Below, in pieces: positions 1-8,255 of a stretch of DNA of 39,895 bases. Under the pieces are notes generated by a model. The model worked only from the letters and a program-made list of their open reading frames with translations. It was not told the DNA's origin and did no database searches. Within the stretch, counting starts at the first letter, position 1. Each line of letters opens with the position of its first letter. Position numbers and translations under genes: made by a program. Where the stretch lies: NCBI RefSeq assembly GCF_005048225.1, contig NZ_SUNI01000026.1, positions 1-39,895 on the forward strand, given 5' to 3'. This DNA comes from Paracoccus gahaiensis (GTDB lineage: Bacteria > Pseudomonadota > Alphaproteobacteria > Rhodobacterales > Rhodobacteraceae).

Positions 1-866
1 ATATCGGCGCGCACGACGCCCTGTCCGACGATCCACGTGGCCTCGCTGACCAGCAGGTCCAGTAAGTCGCTGTTCAGGATCGTTCCGAACTCCATGTCCT
101 CCCACATGGTCTGCAGCGCCTCGACCGAGACGTTCCCGCTGAGCGAGGCCGAGACCGCCTCGGCCGCCGCCTGCGGGTCGGCGGCGACATCGGCGTCGGC
201 TCGGACAAGGGCGCCGAGGAAGGTCGTCAGATCCGCCTCTCGGGCCAGCATGTCGGGGCTGGCGGCCAGAATGTAATGCGGGTCATAGCTGCCGGGGCGC
301 AATTCCAGATAGAGCTCGCCCAAAGCCTCCTGCGCGCCCTGATAGAAGGTTGGGAAGGGCACGATGGCATCGACATCGCCGCGCACCAGCGCCGGGACCA
401 GATCGCCGGGGGCAGCGTTGATGATCTCGGCCTCGATGCCCGCTTGGGTCATCGCAGTGGACAAGAAATAGTCTACGTTGGTGCCAAGCGTGGTGCCGAT
501 CCGCTTGCCGTCCAGGTCGGCAAGGCTATCCAGCGGCGACTGGTCGCTGTTGCCGATGATCCGGCTGCCAGTATAGCGGGTCAGATCGGCCACGATGGCG
601 AAATCCTGACCGGTCAGCGCGCCGGTCGCGGCGGGAAATTCCGCCATGAAGGCGATATCGACCTGACCGCCCAGCAGCGCCTCGAACGCCTCGCGGCCCG
701 AGGCGAAATTGACCAGCTCGACCTCCAGCCCGGCCTCATCGAAATAGCCCTGCGCCAGCGCCATGTCGACCTGCGGGGTCTGGGGATTGGGGGTCCAGGC
801 GAAGGTGATCGGATCGGCCATGGCGGCGGCGGGGATTAGGGACAGGGCGAAGATGGCGTGTTTCAT
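1..866 (-). CDS. ABC transporter substrate-binding protein (NMT1/SsuA-like), C-terminus cut by window edge
   Basis: Periplasmic binding protein of a nitrate/sulfonate/taurine-type ABC importer. Reading leftward from ATG at 866, 288 codons are open to the window edge, so the C-terminus is missing. The product starts with a short signal peptide (MKHAIFALSLIPAAAMA, cleavage probably before DPITFAW). It then shows the family pattern: an ITFAWTPNPQTPQ strand, a GYFDEAGLEVELVNF segment, GGQVDIAFMAEFPA, and a LADLDGKRIGTTLGTNVDYFL block typical of SsuA/TauA/ThiY-like proteins. The start lies 8 bases after the ATPase stop, so it is the last gene of the minus-strand operon. The ligand cannot be named; the linked arylsulfotransferase-like gene hints at a sulfur compound (inference). 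Confidence 0.85.
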   Translation of the reverse strand, partial: MKHAIFALSLIPAAAMADPITFAWTPNPQTPQVDMALAQGYFDEAGLEVELVNFASGREAFEALLGGQVDIAFMAEFPAATGALTGQDFAIVADLTRYTGSRIIGNSDQSPLDSLADLDGKRIGTTLGTNVDYFLSTAMTQAGIEAEIINAAPGDLVPALVRGDVDAIVPFPTFYQGAQEALGELYLELRPGSYDPHYILAASPDMLAREADLTTFLGALVRADADVAADPQAAAEAVSASLSGNVSVEALQTMWEDMEFGTILNSDLLDLLVSEATWIVGQGVVRAD

Positions 867-874
867 GGCGGTCC

Positions 875-1645
875 TCATGCGTCGGCGTGGGTGGGGTGAA
901 GAAGGGTGATGATCTCGTCCCGGATCGGCAGCAGCACATCGGCCTGTGCGCGCAGCGACCGGGGGCGGGGCAGGTCGAGGGCATAGTCGCGGATGATCCG
1001 GCCCGGAGCCTGGCTCATCACGCAGACGCGGTCAGCCAGCAGCAGCGCCTCGTCTACGTCATGGGTGACGAAGAGGACGGTGGCGCGGTGCTTTTGCCAA
1101 ATGTCGGTCAGCAGGTGGTGCATCACGATCCGGGTCTGGGCATCCAGCGCCGCAAAGGGTTCGTCCATCAGCAGCACCTTGGGACCGGCGGCAAAGGTGC
1201 GGGCGATGGCCACACGCTGCTTCATGCCGCCGGACAGCTGGCCGGGAAACTTGGCTGCATGCTGGGCCAGATTGACCTCCTCCAGCGCGGCCATGGCGCG
1301 GTCGTGCAGCTCGGCCCTGGGCAAGCCGAGGCGCTTGAGCGCGAACTTGACGTTGCCCAGGGCGGTGAACCACGGGAACAGCGCATATTGCTGAAAGATC
1401 ACCCCGACATCCGGGCTGGGGCCGGTGATCTCGGTATTGTCCAGCGTCATGGCGCCACCTGCGGGCTGAACGAAACCCGCGATGGCATTCATTAATGTAG
1501 ATTTCCCGCAGCCCGAGGGGCCGATCAGCGCGGTAAAGCTGCCCGGCGCCAGATGTAGGGTGGTGGGGGCCAGCGCCGTGACCGGCCCCTGCTTGCCCGC
1601 GAAGGTGATCGACAGGTGGTCTACGCGCACATGACCAGAGGACAT
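875..1645 (-). CDS. ABC transporter ATP-binding protein (SsuB/TauB-like)
   Basis: Cytoplasmic ATPase energising the importer formed with the flanking permease and binding protein. About 256 residues, normal for the family. Walker A is GPSGCGKST near residues 42-50, followed by a Q-loop ([11 protein letters not shown]), signature LSGGMKQR, Walker B VLLMDEP and H-loop FVTHDVDEA. That ordering is the SsuB/TauB/NrtD pattern. Three in-frame ATGs lie close together (1654, 1651, 1645). I chose 1645 because AAGGA sits 8 bases upstream; the 1654 ATG would overlap the permease stop as ATGA. Either way the two genes are translationally coupled. No key residue is missing. Confidence 0.9.
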   Translation of the reverse strand: MSSGHVRVDHLSITFAGKQGPVTALAPTTLHLAPGSFTALIGPSGCGKSTLMNAIAGFVQPAGGAMTLDNTEITGPSPDVGVIFQQYALFPWFTALGNVKFALKRLGLPRAELHDRAMAALEEVNLAQHAAKFPGQLSGGMKQRVAIARTFAAGPKVLLMDEPFAALDAQTRIVMHHLLTDIWQKHRATVLFVTHDVDEALLLADRVCVMSQAPGRIIRDYALDLPRPRSLRAQADVLLPIRDEIITLLHPTHADA

Positions 1646-1650
1646 CGCCA

Positions 1651-2457
1651 TCATCCTTGTTGCCAGTGGACAAGCTTGCGACCGACCCATTGGACGATCA
1701 GATCGACGGTGGCACCAAGCGCGCCCAGAATGATCAGGAGCGCGAACATTCGGTCGGTGCGGATATATTGCCGCGCTTCCTGCAGGCGATGTCCCAGACC
1801 CGAGGACGCGCCCGACAGTTCCGCCGCCACAAGGCTGAGGAAGGCCAGCGCCACCCCCAGCCTGAGGCCCGCCACGATATGGGGGGCTGCGGCGGGGATC
1901 ACCACGGTCAGAAACTCCCGCATCCGCGACGCCCCGAGCGAGCGCGAGGCGCGCAGATAGATGTCGGGGATGTATTCCATGCCGTGATGGGTGTTGAACC
2001 AGACGGTCAGGAACACGGTGTAGGAGACGACGAAATACTTGGACCCCTCGCCGATGCCGAACCAGACGATGGCGACCGGGACCAATGCGATGGCGGGGAT
2101 CGGGCGCAGCAGGGTCAGGAACGGATTGAGCAGTGCGCGCACCAGCGCCACCCTCCCGGTCAGCAGGCCAAGCGTCACCCCCAGCACCGATCCGATGCCG
2201 AACCCGATCGCCGCCCGGCGCATCGACACGGCCAGATCGGTGGCCAGCGTGCCATTCGCCGCCATTTCGACCGTGGCCTGCCAGACCGAGAGGGGCGAGG
2301 GGAAGATCTGCTCGGGCACCAGCCCGGCGCCGGTCACCGCGATCCACAGCGTCAGGATGAAGCCGAAGGACAGTAGCGGGCGGCCTAGGCCTGTGGCGCC
2401 CGCCAGCCCCATGGCCAGCTTGGGCCGCACGCGGCGGGGTTGCGGGACATCAGCCAT
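1651..2457 (-). CDS. ABC transporter permease (SsuC/TauC-like)
   Basis: Inner-membrane channel subunit, about 268 residues with several hydrophobic segments (for example [20 protein letters not shown] near the N-terminus and [16 protein letters not shown]). The cytoplasmic EAA loop is visible as [24 protein letters not shown], which docks on the ATPase. Homologous families import sulfonates, taurine, nitrate or pyrimidine precursors. The open frame extends further upstream, but ATG at 2457 is chosen because it overlaps the preceding gene's stop (2450-2452) by 8 bases, and because the longer N-terminus is arginine/proline-rich and not membrane-like. Substrate unknown. Confidence 0.88.
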   Translation of the reverse strand: MADVPQPRRVRPKLAMGLAGATGLGRPLLSFGFILTLWIAVTGAGLVPEQIFPSPLSVWQATVEMAANGTLATDLAVSMRRAAIGFGIGSVLGVTLGLLTGRVALVRALLNPFLTLLRPIPAIALVPVAIVWFGIGEGSKYFVVSYTVFLTVWFNTHHGMEYIPDIYLRASRSLGASRMREFLTVVIPAAAPHIVAGLRLGVALAFLSLVAAELSGASSGLGHRLQEARQYIRTDRMFALLIILGALGATVDLIVQWVGRKLVHWQQG

Positions 2458-3574
2458 CGCGGCCACCCCGCAGCCAGGGCAGCGCCTCGGCTCGGTAGCG
2501 ATGCGCGCGGAAGCAGCTGTTATGCTGGCCGGTGATGAACTGGCCAAGCGGCTGCGGATAGGGTGCGAACTCGGGGATGACGTATTCCCAGACCACGTCG
2601 CCCTCGGGCGTTACCTCGAACAACCGCCCAAAGGCGCTTTCGCAGATGAAGGTGTTGCCGTTCCACAGCCGCTGGCAGCCGCCCATATATGGCGAGAAGA
2701 ACGCCATTGGTAGCGGATCGACATAAGACCAGACGACCTGACCCGAGAAGCTGAACTCCAACGCCCGCGAAAAGGGAGAGGTCGATCCGGTCCGCAGATT
2801 GCCATTGTCGAAGACGAGGATGTTGCCGCCCTGGGTCTCCACCGGCGTGTGCTGCTGGGCCACCACATCGGGACCGACATGCCAGACCACCGCGCCGGTG
2901 GTCTTGTTGACCGCAACCACGCCCGACGTCGTGCGCAAGCTCAGCAGCATCAGCCCGTCGCTGGTGATCGACAGCCCGTTGACCATCGGCCAGTGGCGGC
3001 GGTCAAAATTGGGATGGATGGGGAAATCGGCGGGGTCCAGATGGTCCCAGATGCGCCATTCCCAGACCACCTCTCCGGCGCGGTTCACCTCGCGGATGAT
3101 GTCGGACTGGATGACGCCGTCCGCCCCGTCCTTACGTGGATCGCCCCCGGTGACCCGCGCGGCCTTGTCGGCGGGCAGTGGGGCCGCGACGGTGTAAAGC
3201 AGGTTGCCATTCGGCAGCCATTGCGCGTCGTGATGGTGGTGGATGTCCTCGTGCCGCCAGACGATCTCGCCTTCGGGCGTCGCCTCGTAGAAATCGCCGC
3301 CATGCCACAGATCCCAAGCGGGATAGAGCGCCGCCGAGGTTGCATGGCTGCCATTATAGCCCAGATTGCCATTCGTCAGGATCACCGCATCGCGCCCCGG
3401 ACGCACCGGCATCTACCAGCGATGAGCGCTGTTCCCTTCGATATCAACCAGATCGACCCGTCCCCCGCCGGTCTGCGGGGCGAACAGCGTATAGCCGCCG
3501 GCGGTGCGGTCGCGGTCGATGGCGGTCAGGCCAGTCTTGCGACGGCGGATTGTGGTTTGATCAACAACGGTCAT
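2450..3574 (-). pseudogene. arylsulfotransferase (ASST)-like gene interrupted by one in-frame TAG
   Basis: The ATG at 3574 has a good ribosome site (AAGAGG) and opens 53 codons ending ...VDLVDIEGNSAHRW. A TAG follows at 3415-3413, and the same frame continues at once (MPVRPGRDAVILTNGN...) for 320 codons to the stop at 2450. Both halves belong together: the ASST-type beta-propeller has a first strand of the form 'LVD-GNxxHRW' followed by a 'PxxxxLxxNGNL' strand. Later motifs include HHHHDAQWLPNGNLLYT and repeated GEVVWEWR-like blades. Intact members transfer sulfuryl groups between aryl sulfates and phenols; no signal peptide is visible here. The gene is first in an operon with the ABC transporter (8-base overlap). 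It is either a recent nonsense pseudogene, a gene translated from the internal ATG at 3412, a readthrough site, or a sequencing error. Confidence 0.75.
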
Positions 3575-3584
3575 AGCAGCCTCT

Positions 3585-3600
3585 TAAAACGATTTAATGC
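3585..3600. promoter_or_regulatory. LacI-type operator, site 1
   Basis: TAAAACGATTTAATGC. The core TTAAAACGATTTAA (3584-3597) is a near-perfect palindrome with the central CG typical of LacI/GalR-family operators. It lies 10 bases upstream of the start of the arylsulfotransferase-like gene and repeats site 2 with 15 of 16 bases identical. Probable target of the adjacent LacI regulator (inference from position and symmetry). Confidence 0.7.
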
Positions 3601-3626
3601 AGCGTTACGGTTAATTCTGCCTTGAG

Positions 3627-3642
3627 TAAAACGTTTTAATGC
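3627..3642. promoter_or_regulatory. LacI-type operator, site 2
   Basis: TAAAACGTTTTAATGC, containing the perfect 12-base palindrome TAAAACGTTTTA (3627-3638) with central CG. It is 42 bases (four helical turns) from site 1, on the same face of the helix, so one regulator tetramer or two dimers could bind both sites and control both divergent genes. Confidence 0.72.
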
Positions 3643-3669
3643 GCGACCTTGCGAGGAAAGGTTTGACCG

Positions 3670-4719
3670 GTGACAGAACGGGCAGATTGGTCAAAGACAG
3701 GGCAGGATATGGATAGCACAGCGGGCAGGCGACCGACCGTCAAGGATGTGGCGCGGATTGCCGGGGTGTCGCAGGGGACCGTATCCAACGCGCTATCAGG
3801 GATGCGGGGTGTCGATCCCGAAACGCGGCAACGGATTGATCAGGCCATCGCCACCCTAGGCTATATCCCCAATCTGGCCGCGCGGCGGATGCGCACGGGC
3901 CGGACCAACACCATCGCGGTGATGACCTCGATGCCAGCCGCCGTCTCGGCGGGCTCGTCCCGCCTGGGGTTCCTGATGGAGATCGCGGCCTCGGCGGCGA
4001 TCCATGCGCTGGACTACAATTCCGCACTGGTGCTGGTGCCGCCAGTCGCCGATCCGGCAGTGGCCCTGCGCCATGTCGCGATGGACGGTGCCATCGTCAT
4101 TGAACCGCAGACGGACGATGCCTTTCTGTTGCTCTTGAAACGGCGCGGCGTGCCGGTTGTCGTGATCGGTCAGCCTGCGAGCGTCGATCTTCCCTGGGTT
4201 GACATGCATTACTATCGGACAGCCGAAATGCTTCTTGCTCACCTTCTGACGCAAGGCGCACGCCGGATTGCCCTGATCGTTGGCACGTCATCGCGAGTGT
4301 CACATCATGTCACCTTGGAGCGCTACGAGAGTTGGATGTTACTTGAGGGCATTCCACCTTGTGTTATCTACGTACCAGAGGCAGATGGCGAAGACGGCAG
4401 CTACCGCGCCACGCTTGATCTTTTGCGCAGCAACCCAGATATCGACGGTATATTCGCTTCCATCGATGCTTTTGCTAGCGGGGTCATGCGCGCCCTGCGT
4501 GACATGGGCCGGGCAGTTCCCAGTGATGTCCGCGTCGTCACGCGATATAACGGCTTGAGGGCCAGAGAAGAACGCCCAGCTCTGACCGCAGTGGATCTGC
4601 ATCTCGACCAGATTGCGGCGCTGGCCACGCGACTTCTGATGGACCTGATCGCTGGGAGAGAGATCGAGCGTATAACCGCAGGCCCGATACCCTCATTGGT
4701 CGTTCGTGGCTCTTCGTGA
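3670..4719 (+). CDS. LacI-family transcriptional regulator
   Basis: Probable repressor of the divergent sulfotransferase/ABC operon and of itself. 349 residues: N-terminal helix-turn-helix (TVKDVARIAGVSQGTVSNALSG, residues about 23-44), hinge helix with PNLAARRMRTGRTNTIAV, then a periplasmic-binding-protein-like effector domain (DGAIVIEP, GVPVVVIGQ, GARRIALIVG, DIDGIFASIDAFASGVMRAL). GTG at 3670 is chosen because AGGAAAGG sits 8 bases upstream; an ATG at 3709 is possible and also keeps the whole HTH. The second half of the gene, from about 4190, uses many more A/T-ending codons than the first half and than neighbouring genes, although the reading frame is intact. Effector unknown. Confidence 0.9.
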   Translation: MTERADWSKTGQDMDSTAGRRPTVKDVARIAGVSQGTVSNALSGMRGVDPETRQRIDQAIATLGYIPNLAARRMRTGRTNTIAVMTSMPAAVSAGSSRLGFLMEIAASAAIHALDYNSALVLVPPVADPAVALRHVAMDGAIVIEPQTDDAFLLLLKRRGVPVVVIGQPASVDLPWVDMHYYRTAEMLLAHLLTQGARRIALIVGTSSRVSHHVTLERYESWMLLEGIPPCVIYVPEADGEDGSYRATLDLLRSNPDIDGIFASIDAFASGVMRALRDMGRAVPSDVRVVTRYNGLRAREERPALTAVDLHLDQIAALATRLLMDLIAGREIERITAGPIPSLVVRGSS

Positions 4720-4945
4720 GACAAACACCATCCCAGATAGGGGCTCGTTGACAGCCGGCCGAATACAGTCGGGCCCAATCGGCCCTTCCTCACAAAGCTC
4801 ATGTGTGGCGGTATTTTTGGAACCCGCCATTGATGCTCCCCACAGTGAAGCTGGCTAGGCAATAGCCTTGATCGGTACCTTCAGGATCTTCGGCACAGCT
4901 GCAACTTGAGCTATTTTCCGATCCTTGGACAGTATCGCATTTGAT
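4720..4945. other. intergenic, lower GC, no recognised gene
   Basis: Between the lacI stop and the transposase remnant. On the minus strand a short open stretch ending near 4858 reads ...VPKILKVPIKAIA-stop, which could be the tail of a lost gene, but it is too short to identify. No inverted repeats of an intact insertion sequence were found by eye. Confidence 0.5.
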
Positions 4946-5213
4946 TTAAGCTACGGCCTGCCCTTGCCGATGGGTTTCGATGGTGTTACAGTAAACCATG
5001 GCGGGCGTGCGCCCGCCATGGGCGGTACGGAGCCGCTGGTGGTAGCAGAGGTGATCCAGCGAGCGATGACGACCTTGGCCTGTGTGTGCCGATCTCCCAA
5101 TTATGCATACAGCCGCATTCATACTCTAGGGTCCGCCACAGGCGTTTCATGAAGATATTGTCGATGCAGCGCCCCTTGCAATCCATCGATATCCGGTACC
5201 CGATCGCTTCGAG
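4946..5213 (-). pseudogene. IS3-family OrfB transposase remnant (C-terminal fragment, frameshifted)
   Basis: Reading leftward from about 5213, the first frame gives YRISMDCKGRCIDNIF followed by MKRLWRTLEYEC, matching the conserved end of IS3-family DDE transposases (ISMDGKGRxxDNIF-IERLWRSLKYE). The catalytic glutamate of the 'IERLWR' motif is replaced by lysine. After about 5090 the homology moves to a second frame (KVVIARWI) and then to a third (YHQRLRTAHGGRTPAMVYC, ending GQAVA-stop at 4946-4948; compare FYNHQRPHSALGGRTPAxVY). So there are at least two frameshifts, a lost active-site residue, and no first two thirds of the gene. It is dead. The right edge runs straight into the nuclease fragment. 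Confidence 0.82.
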
Positions 5214-5582
5214 ATCATTCACAACGCCGACTGTCAGCTCGGCAAGCCGTTTGAGCAGTTTTCCTCCAACGTCACCAATGCGCTGTCAGAGGCACGCCTC
5301 GATGCAGTCGACAGGCTGACCTCGGTGGCGGCGAGGCAGGGTGGGAGGCACGTTCTCTTGCCTAGGGACATGCTCGACAACGTCGTTCCAAGCGACAGGG
5401 TCACGGCGCCGGCGTTGTCCCGGCTGGAGCGAGCGAACGTCACATCGTGGCTCATGCCGGGAAATCACGACCATGCACGTCCAAAGCCACGAAGCCGGGT
5501 GAAGCGGCTCGCAGCCCTGCAGGCTCGCATTGTCGACACGCCGGCGGAGCACAGTGAGTCTATGAGGGCGCCTAGCTCGTAG
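5208..5582 (+). pseudogene. SbcD-like metallophosphoesterase / DNA repair exonuclease fragment
   Basis: In one plus-strand frame from about 5208 the sequence reads FEIIHNADCQLGKPFEQF, then LSEARLDAVDRLTSVAARQ, HVLLPRDMLDNVVPSDRV, LSRLERANVTSWLMPGNHDHARP and RVKRLA. This is the N-terminal half of a calcineurin-like nuclease (SbcD/YhaO type): the first metal motif (usually HTADWQLGKP), the second (usually GD-xxDN, here with G changed to R) and the third (GNHD, intact). No proper start codon survives, metal-site neighbours are altered, and similarity fades by about 5550, before a TAG at 5580. The C-terminal half and the usual partner ATPase are absent. A decayed fragment, probably carried in with or broken by the adjacent insertion sequence. 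Confidence 0.68.
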
Positions 5583-5819
5583 CGGCACCGTTCGAGCATC
5601 GAAAGATGGTCTCAGACACGACCGCCTCCCTTTTGTCGATCTTTGCAGACAGCCGTGGGCACAGACACCCCGTCAGGGGCCGGCTACATTGTCAGAACCC
5701 TCCCCGGTGTAGGATGCGTATGCTGACGCGATTCGTCGCATCCAAGCGCCCTCAAGTTGGCGGGTAAAATGGTGGATATAGTAAAAAAAGACTATAAACC
5801 GTTATTTTCTAGGGGTGAA
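5583..5819. other. intergenic between nuclease fragment and tRNA-Ser; AT-rich at its right end
   Basis: No gene recognised. The right end (5767-5813) is distinctly AT-rich and carries a short dyad TATAGT-8-ACTATA (5777-5796) whose loop is a T run on the minus strand, about 25 bases beyond the tRNA 3' end. It may serve as the tRNA's transcription end. The centre (about 5660-5720) contains GC-rich imperfect repeats I cannot assign. Confidence 0.4.
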
Positions 5820-5909
5820 TGGCGGAGGCGGTGGGATTCGAACCCACGGTGGGCTTGCACCCACGTCGGTTTTCAAGACCGGTGCATTCAACCACTCTGC
5901 CACGCCTCC
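5820..5909 (-). tRNA. tRNA-Ser (anticodon UGA)
   Basis: Reading leftward: acceptor GGAGGCG (5909-5903) pairs with CGCCTCC (5830-5824), discriminator G and encoded CCA (5822-5820). The anticodon loop CTTGAAA gives anticodon TGA (5875-5873). There is a long class-II variable arm (CGTGGGTGCAAGCCCACC region) and a T-arm with GTTCGAATC. It decodes UCA and other UCN serine codons. Its 3' end faces the insertion-sequence/nuclease debris at 4946-5582, the usual arrangement for an integration hot spot. Confidence 0.97.
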
Positions 5910-5950
5910 GACGCCGCTCGATTAGCGCGGGGGCGGGGGCGGTGCAAGGC

Positions 5951-6466
5951 TTAGCGGCGCAGGGTCACCGTGCCGCCGGCGCCGGCGCCGGCGCCGGCGA
6001 TCTCGATGGCCGAGATGCGGGACAGCTGCACGACGCTGAGGGGCAGGGCCACCGTGATCGTGTCGGTCTCGGGGCGGGCGGGCAGGGCTGCGGCGGGGCT
6101 GCCTGCGGGGGGCGGCACGGCCACGAAGCGCAGGCGCAGCACGCCGTCGGGATCGGGGGCGAGGGCGTCTCCGGGCTGCGGACGGGCGGTGACCAAAGCG
6201 GCCGAGTGATAGCCCTTGACCGGGCCGAAGCCGCGCAGGACCAGCAGACGCCCCTCAGGCAGGGGCTGCCAGTCCGCGCCCAGGATCTGGGGGACAAGGG
6301 GGCGCAGGTCGGCGCTTGCGGCAAAGCCGCCCTCGGGCACGATGGATTGCGGCGCGGTGGTGGTGCCGGGGCCCCAGCCGAGCGGGTTCCAGCCGCTGTC
6401 TCCGAACCGCCCGCAGCCCGACAGGATCAGGGTGCCGATCAGCAGCGGCAGGGTCAGTCTGGTCAT
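5951..6466 (-). CDS. hypothetical lipoprotein
   Basis: 171 residues with a lipoprotein signal (MTRLTLPLLIGTLILSGCGRFGD, lipobox LSGC with the acylated Cys at about 18), so probably anchored in an envelope membrane. The body is proline/alanine-rich with no enzyme motif I recognise; DLRPLVPQILGADWQPLPEGRLLVLRGFGP looks like a compact beta domain. The C-terminus contains an Ala-Gly run (AGAGAGAGG) encoded by a GCCGGC repeat at about 5979-5999. ATG at 6466 is chosen for its AAGGGA site; the frame is open further upstream. It is divergent from the SufE-like gene. Function unknown. Confidence 0.72.
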   Translation of the reverse strand: MTRLTLPLLIGTLILSGCGRFGDSGWNPLGWGPGTTTAPQSIVPEGGFAASADLRPLVPQILGADWQPLPEGRLLVLRGFGPVKGYHSAALVTARPQPGDALAPDPDGVLRLRFVAVPPPAGSPAAALPARPETDTITVALPLSVVQLSRISAIEIAGAGAGAGGTVTLRR

Positions 6467-6581
6467 GGCATGTCCCTTCGGCGGTCTTTCCCCGGTGATA
6501 GGCGATCGGGGCCGCGCGGAAAAGCCTCTTTGACCTCGGCCCGGCCGCGCGCTAGGTCCGGTGCGGTCACAGGAGAATGCC

Positions 6582-6992
6582 ATGCCCACCCCCGCCTTCG
6601 AGGATATTGCCCAGACCTTCGACTTTCTGGATGACTGGGAAGAGCGGTATCGCCACCTGATCGAGCTGGGAAAGGCGATGCCGCCGCTGGATCCGGCCTT
6701 CCAGGTCCCGGCCACCAAGGTCGACGGCTGCGCCAGCCAGGTCTGGATCCTGCCGCACCTGGAAGAGGACCGGTTCGATTTCCAGGGCGAAAGCGACGCG
6801 ATGATCGTGCGCGGGCTGATCGCGGTGCTGCATGCGCTCTATTCCGGCCTGCCCATGGACCAGGTGGGGCAGGTCGATGCCCAGGCCGCGCTGGCGCGGT
6901 TGGGCCTGGACGAGCATCTGTCGGCGCAACGCTCGAACGGGGTGCGGGCGATGATCGGCCGGATCAGGCAGCTGGCCGCCGACGCAGGCTGA
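6582..6992 (+). CDS. SufE-like cysteine-desulfurase partner
   Basis: 136 residues, the usual SufE/CsdE length. SufE accepts sulfur from a SufS-type desulfurase and passes it to Fe-S assembly or thiolation. The family fold is visible: [25 protein letters not shown], then [10 protein letters not shown] with the active Cys near residue 49, then [17 protein letters not shown] and a [22 protein letters not shown] end. ATG at 6582 follows GGAG with good spacing. The 3' end overlaps mnmA (convergent) by 29 bases. Since mnmA is a sulfur-transfer enzyme, this proximity may be functional (inference). Confidence 0.9.
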   Translation: MPTPAFEDIAQTFDFLDDWEERYRHLIELGKAMPPLDPAFQVPATKVDGCASQVWILPHLEEDRFDFQGESDAMIVRGLIAVLHALYSGLPMDQVGQVDAQAALARLGLDEHLSAQRSNGVRAMIGRIRQLAADAG

Positions 6993-8139
6993 TCCAGCCG
7001 CCGCCCAGCACGCGGGTGCCTTCGGCCTCGTAGAAGACGCAGGCCTGGCCGGGGCTGACGCCGTCCTCGGGATCCAGCAGCTCGACCTCGGCGCGGCGGC
7101 CGGGCAGGGGGCGCAGCACCGCAGGACGCGGTGGCCGGGTCGAGCGGATGCGCACCAGGCAGGGGATCTCGCCCGCGAAGGGCTGGTCGCCCAGCCAGTT
7201 CACCTCGGTCACGGCGATGGTCTTCGTCGACAGGGCCTCGCGCGGGCCCACGACGACGCGGCGCGTCTCAGGCTCCAGCCGCAGGACATACAGGGGATCG
7301 CCGCCACCGATGCCCAGGCCGCGCCGTTGGCCGATGGTGTAATGGATCACGCCCCGATGGCGGCCCAAGATGTTGCCCTGCTGGTCGACGATCTCGCCCG
7401 GATCGGCCGCGCCGGGGCGCAGCTTCTCGATCACGGCGGCATAGTCGCCATTGGGAACGAAGCAGATGTCCTGACTGTCGGGCTTGTCCGCGACCCCCAG
7501 CCCATGGGTCTGGGCCAAGGCCCGCGTCTCGGCCTTGCTCACCAGATGGCCCAGGGGAAAGCGCAGGAAATCCAGCTGCTCCTGCGTGGTCGAGAACAGG
7601 AAATAGCTCTGGTCGCGGGCCGGGTCGGCGGCCATGTGCAGCTCGGCCCGCTGGGGGCCGGCCTTGCGCTGGATGTAATGGCCCGTCGCCATGCAATCGG
7701 CATCCAGATCGCGCGCGGTCTGCAGCAGGTCGCGGAACTTCACCCGCTCGTTGCAGCGGATGCAGGGCACCGGGGTGGCGCCCGCCAGATAGGCATCGGC
7801 GAATTCGTCGATGACCGATTCGCGGAACGTGTTCTCGTAATCCAGCACGTAATGGGGAAAGCCCATGCGCTCGGCCACGCGGCGGGCGTCATGGATGTCC
7901 TGGCCCGCGCAGCAGGCACCCTTCTTGGCCAGCGCCGCCCCGTGATCGTAAAGCTGCAGCGTGACGCCGATGACATCATAGCCCTCGGCCTTCAGCTCGG
8001 CCGCCACGACCGAGCTGTCGACGCCCCCCGACATCGCGACGACCACCCGGGTCTGCGCGGGCGGCTTGGCAAAGCCCAGGCTGTTCAGCGCGGCGGCGGG
8101 GGCAGGGGCGGGCGCACAGGCGCTGGCGGTCAGGGTCAT
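6964..8139 (-). CDS. mnmA: tRNA-specific 2-thiouridylase MnmA
   Basis: Installs sulfur at C2 of wobble U34 in tRNAs for Lys, Glu and Gln. 391 residues. The ATP-pyrophosphatase P-loop is [18 protein letters not shown] near residue 35. The catalytic cysteine pair is in [14 protein letters not shown] (first Cys) and DSQDICFVP (second Cys), with tRNA-binding GHYIQRK and DQSYFLF segments between. The C-terminal beta-barrel ([25 protein letters not shown]) is complete. The ATG at 8139 starts a normal N-terminus with a short Ala/Pro-rich extension before the P-loop; the open frame reaches 8424 but without family similarity. It is divergent from sciP. Confidence 0.95.
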   Translation of the reverse strand: MTLTASACAPAPAPAAALNSLGFAKPPAQTRVVVAMSGGVDSSVVAAELKAEGYDVIGVTLQLYDHGAALAKKGACCAGQDIHDARRVAERMGFPHYVLDYENTFRESVIDEFADAYLAGATPVPCIRCNERVKFRDLLQTARDLDADCMATGHYIQRKAGPQRAELHMAADPARDQSYFLFSTTQEQLDFLRFPLGHLVSKAETRALAQTHGLGVADKPDSQDICFVPNGDYAAVIEKLRPGAADPGEIVDQQGNILGRHRGVIHYTIGQRRGLGIGGGDPLYVLRLEPETRRVVVGPREALSTKTIAVTEVNWLGDQPFAGEIPCLVRIRSTRPPRPAVLRPLPGRRAEVELLDPEDGVSPGQACVFYEAEGTRVLGGGWISLRRRPAA

Positions 8140-8255
8140 TGGCGGTCTTTCGGCCCGGCGGGCATGTCGAGGGGGCGGGCATGGGAGAACTGCATCGAAA
8201 TATAGGCAAATGCCGAGGATTCTCAACCCCGGCCCGGGCCTGGCAGTGGCGCGGG

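Noticed and set aside
2450..3415. TAG at 3413 as a pyrrolysine or other recoded codon
   Set aside because: No downstream recoding element or pyl genes are visible, the family is not known to use recoding, and TAG is used as an ordinary stop for several genes in this window.
4401..4862. 153-codon minus-strand frame overlapping the end of lacI
   Set aside because: Overlaps a clear regulator gene and has no recognisable motif.
5979..5999. GCCGGC hexamer repeats
   Set aside because: They lie within the lipoprotein gene and simply encode an Ala-Gly run; no sign of a mobile or regulatory repeat.
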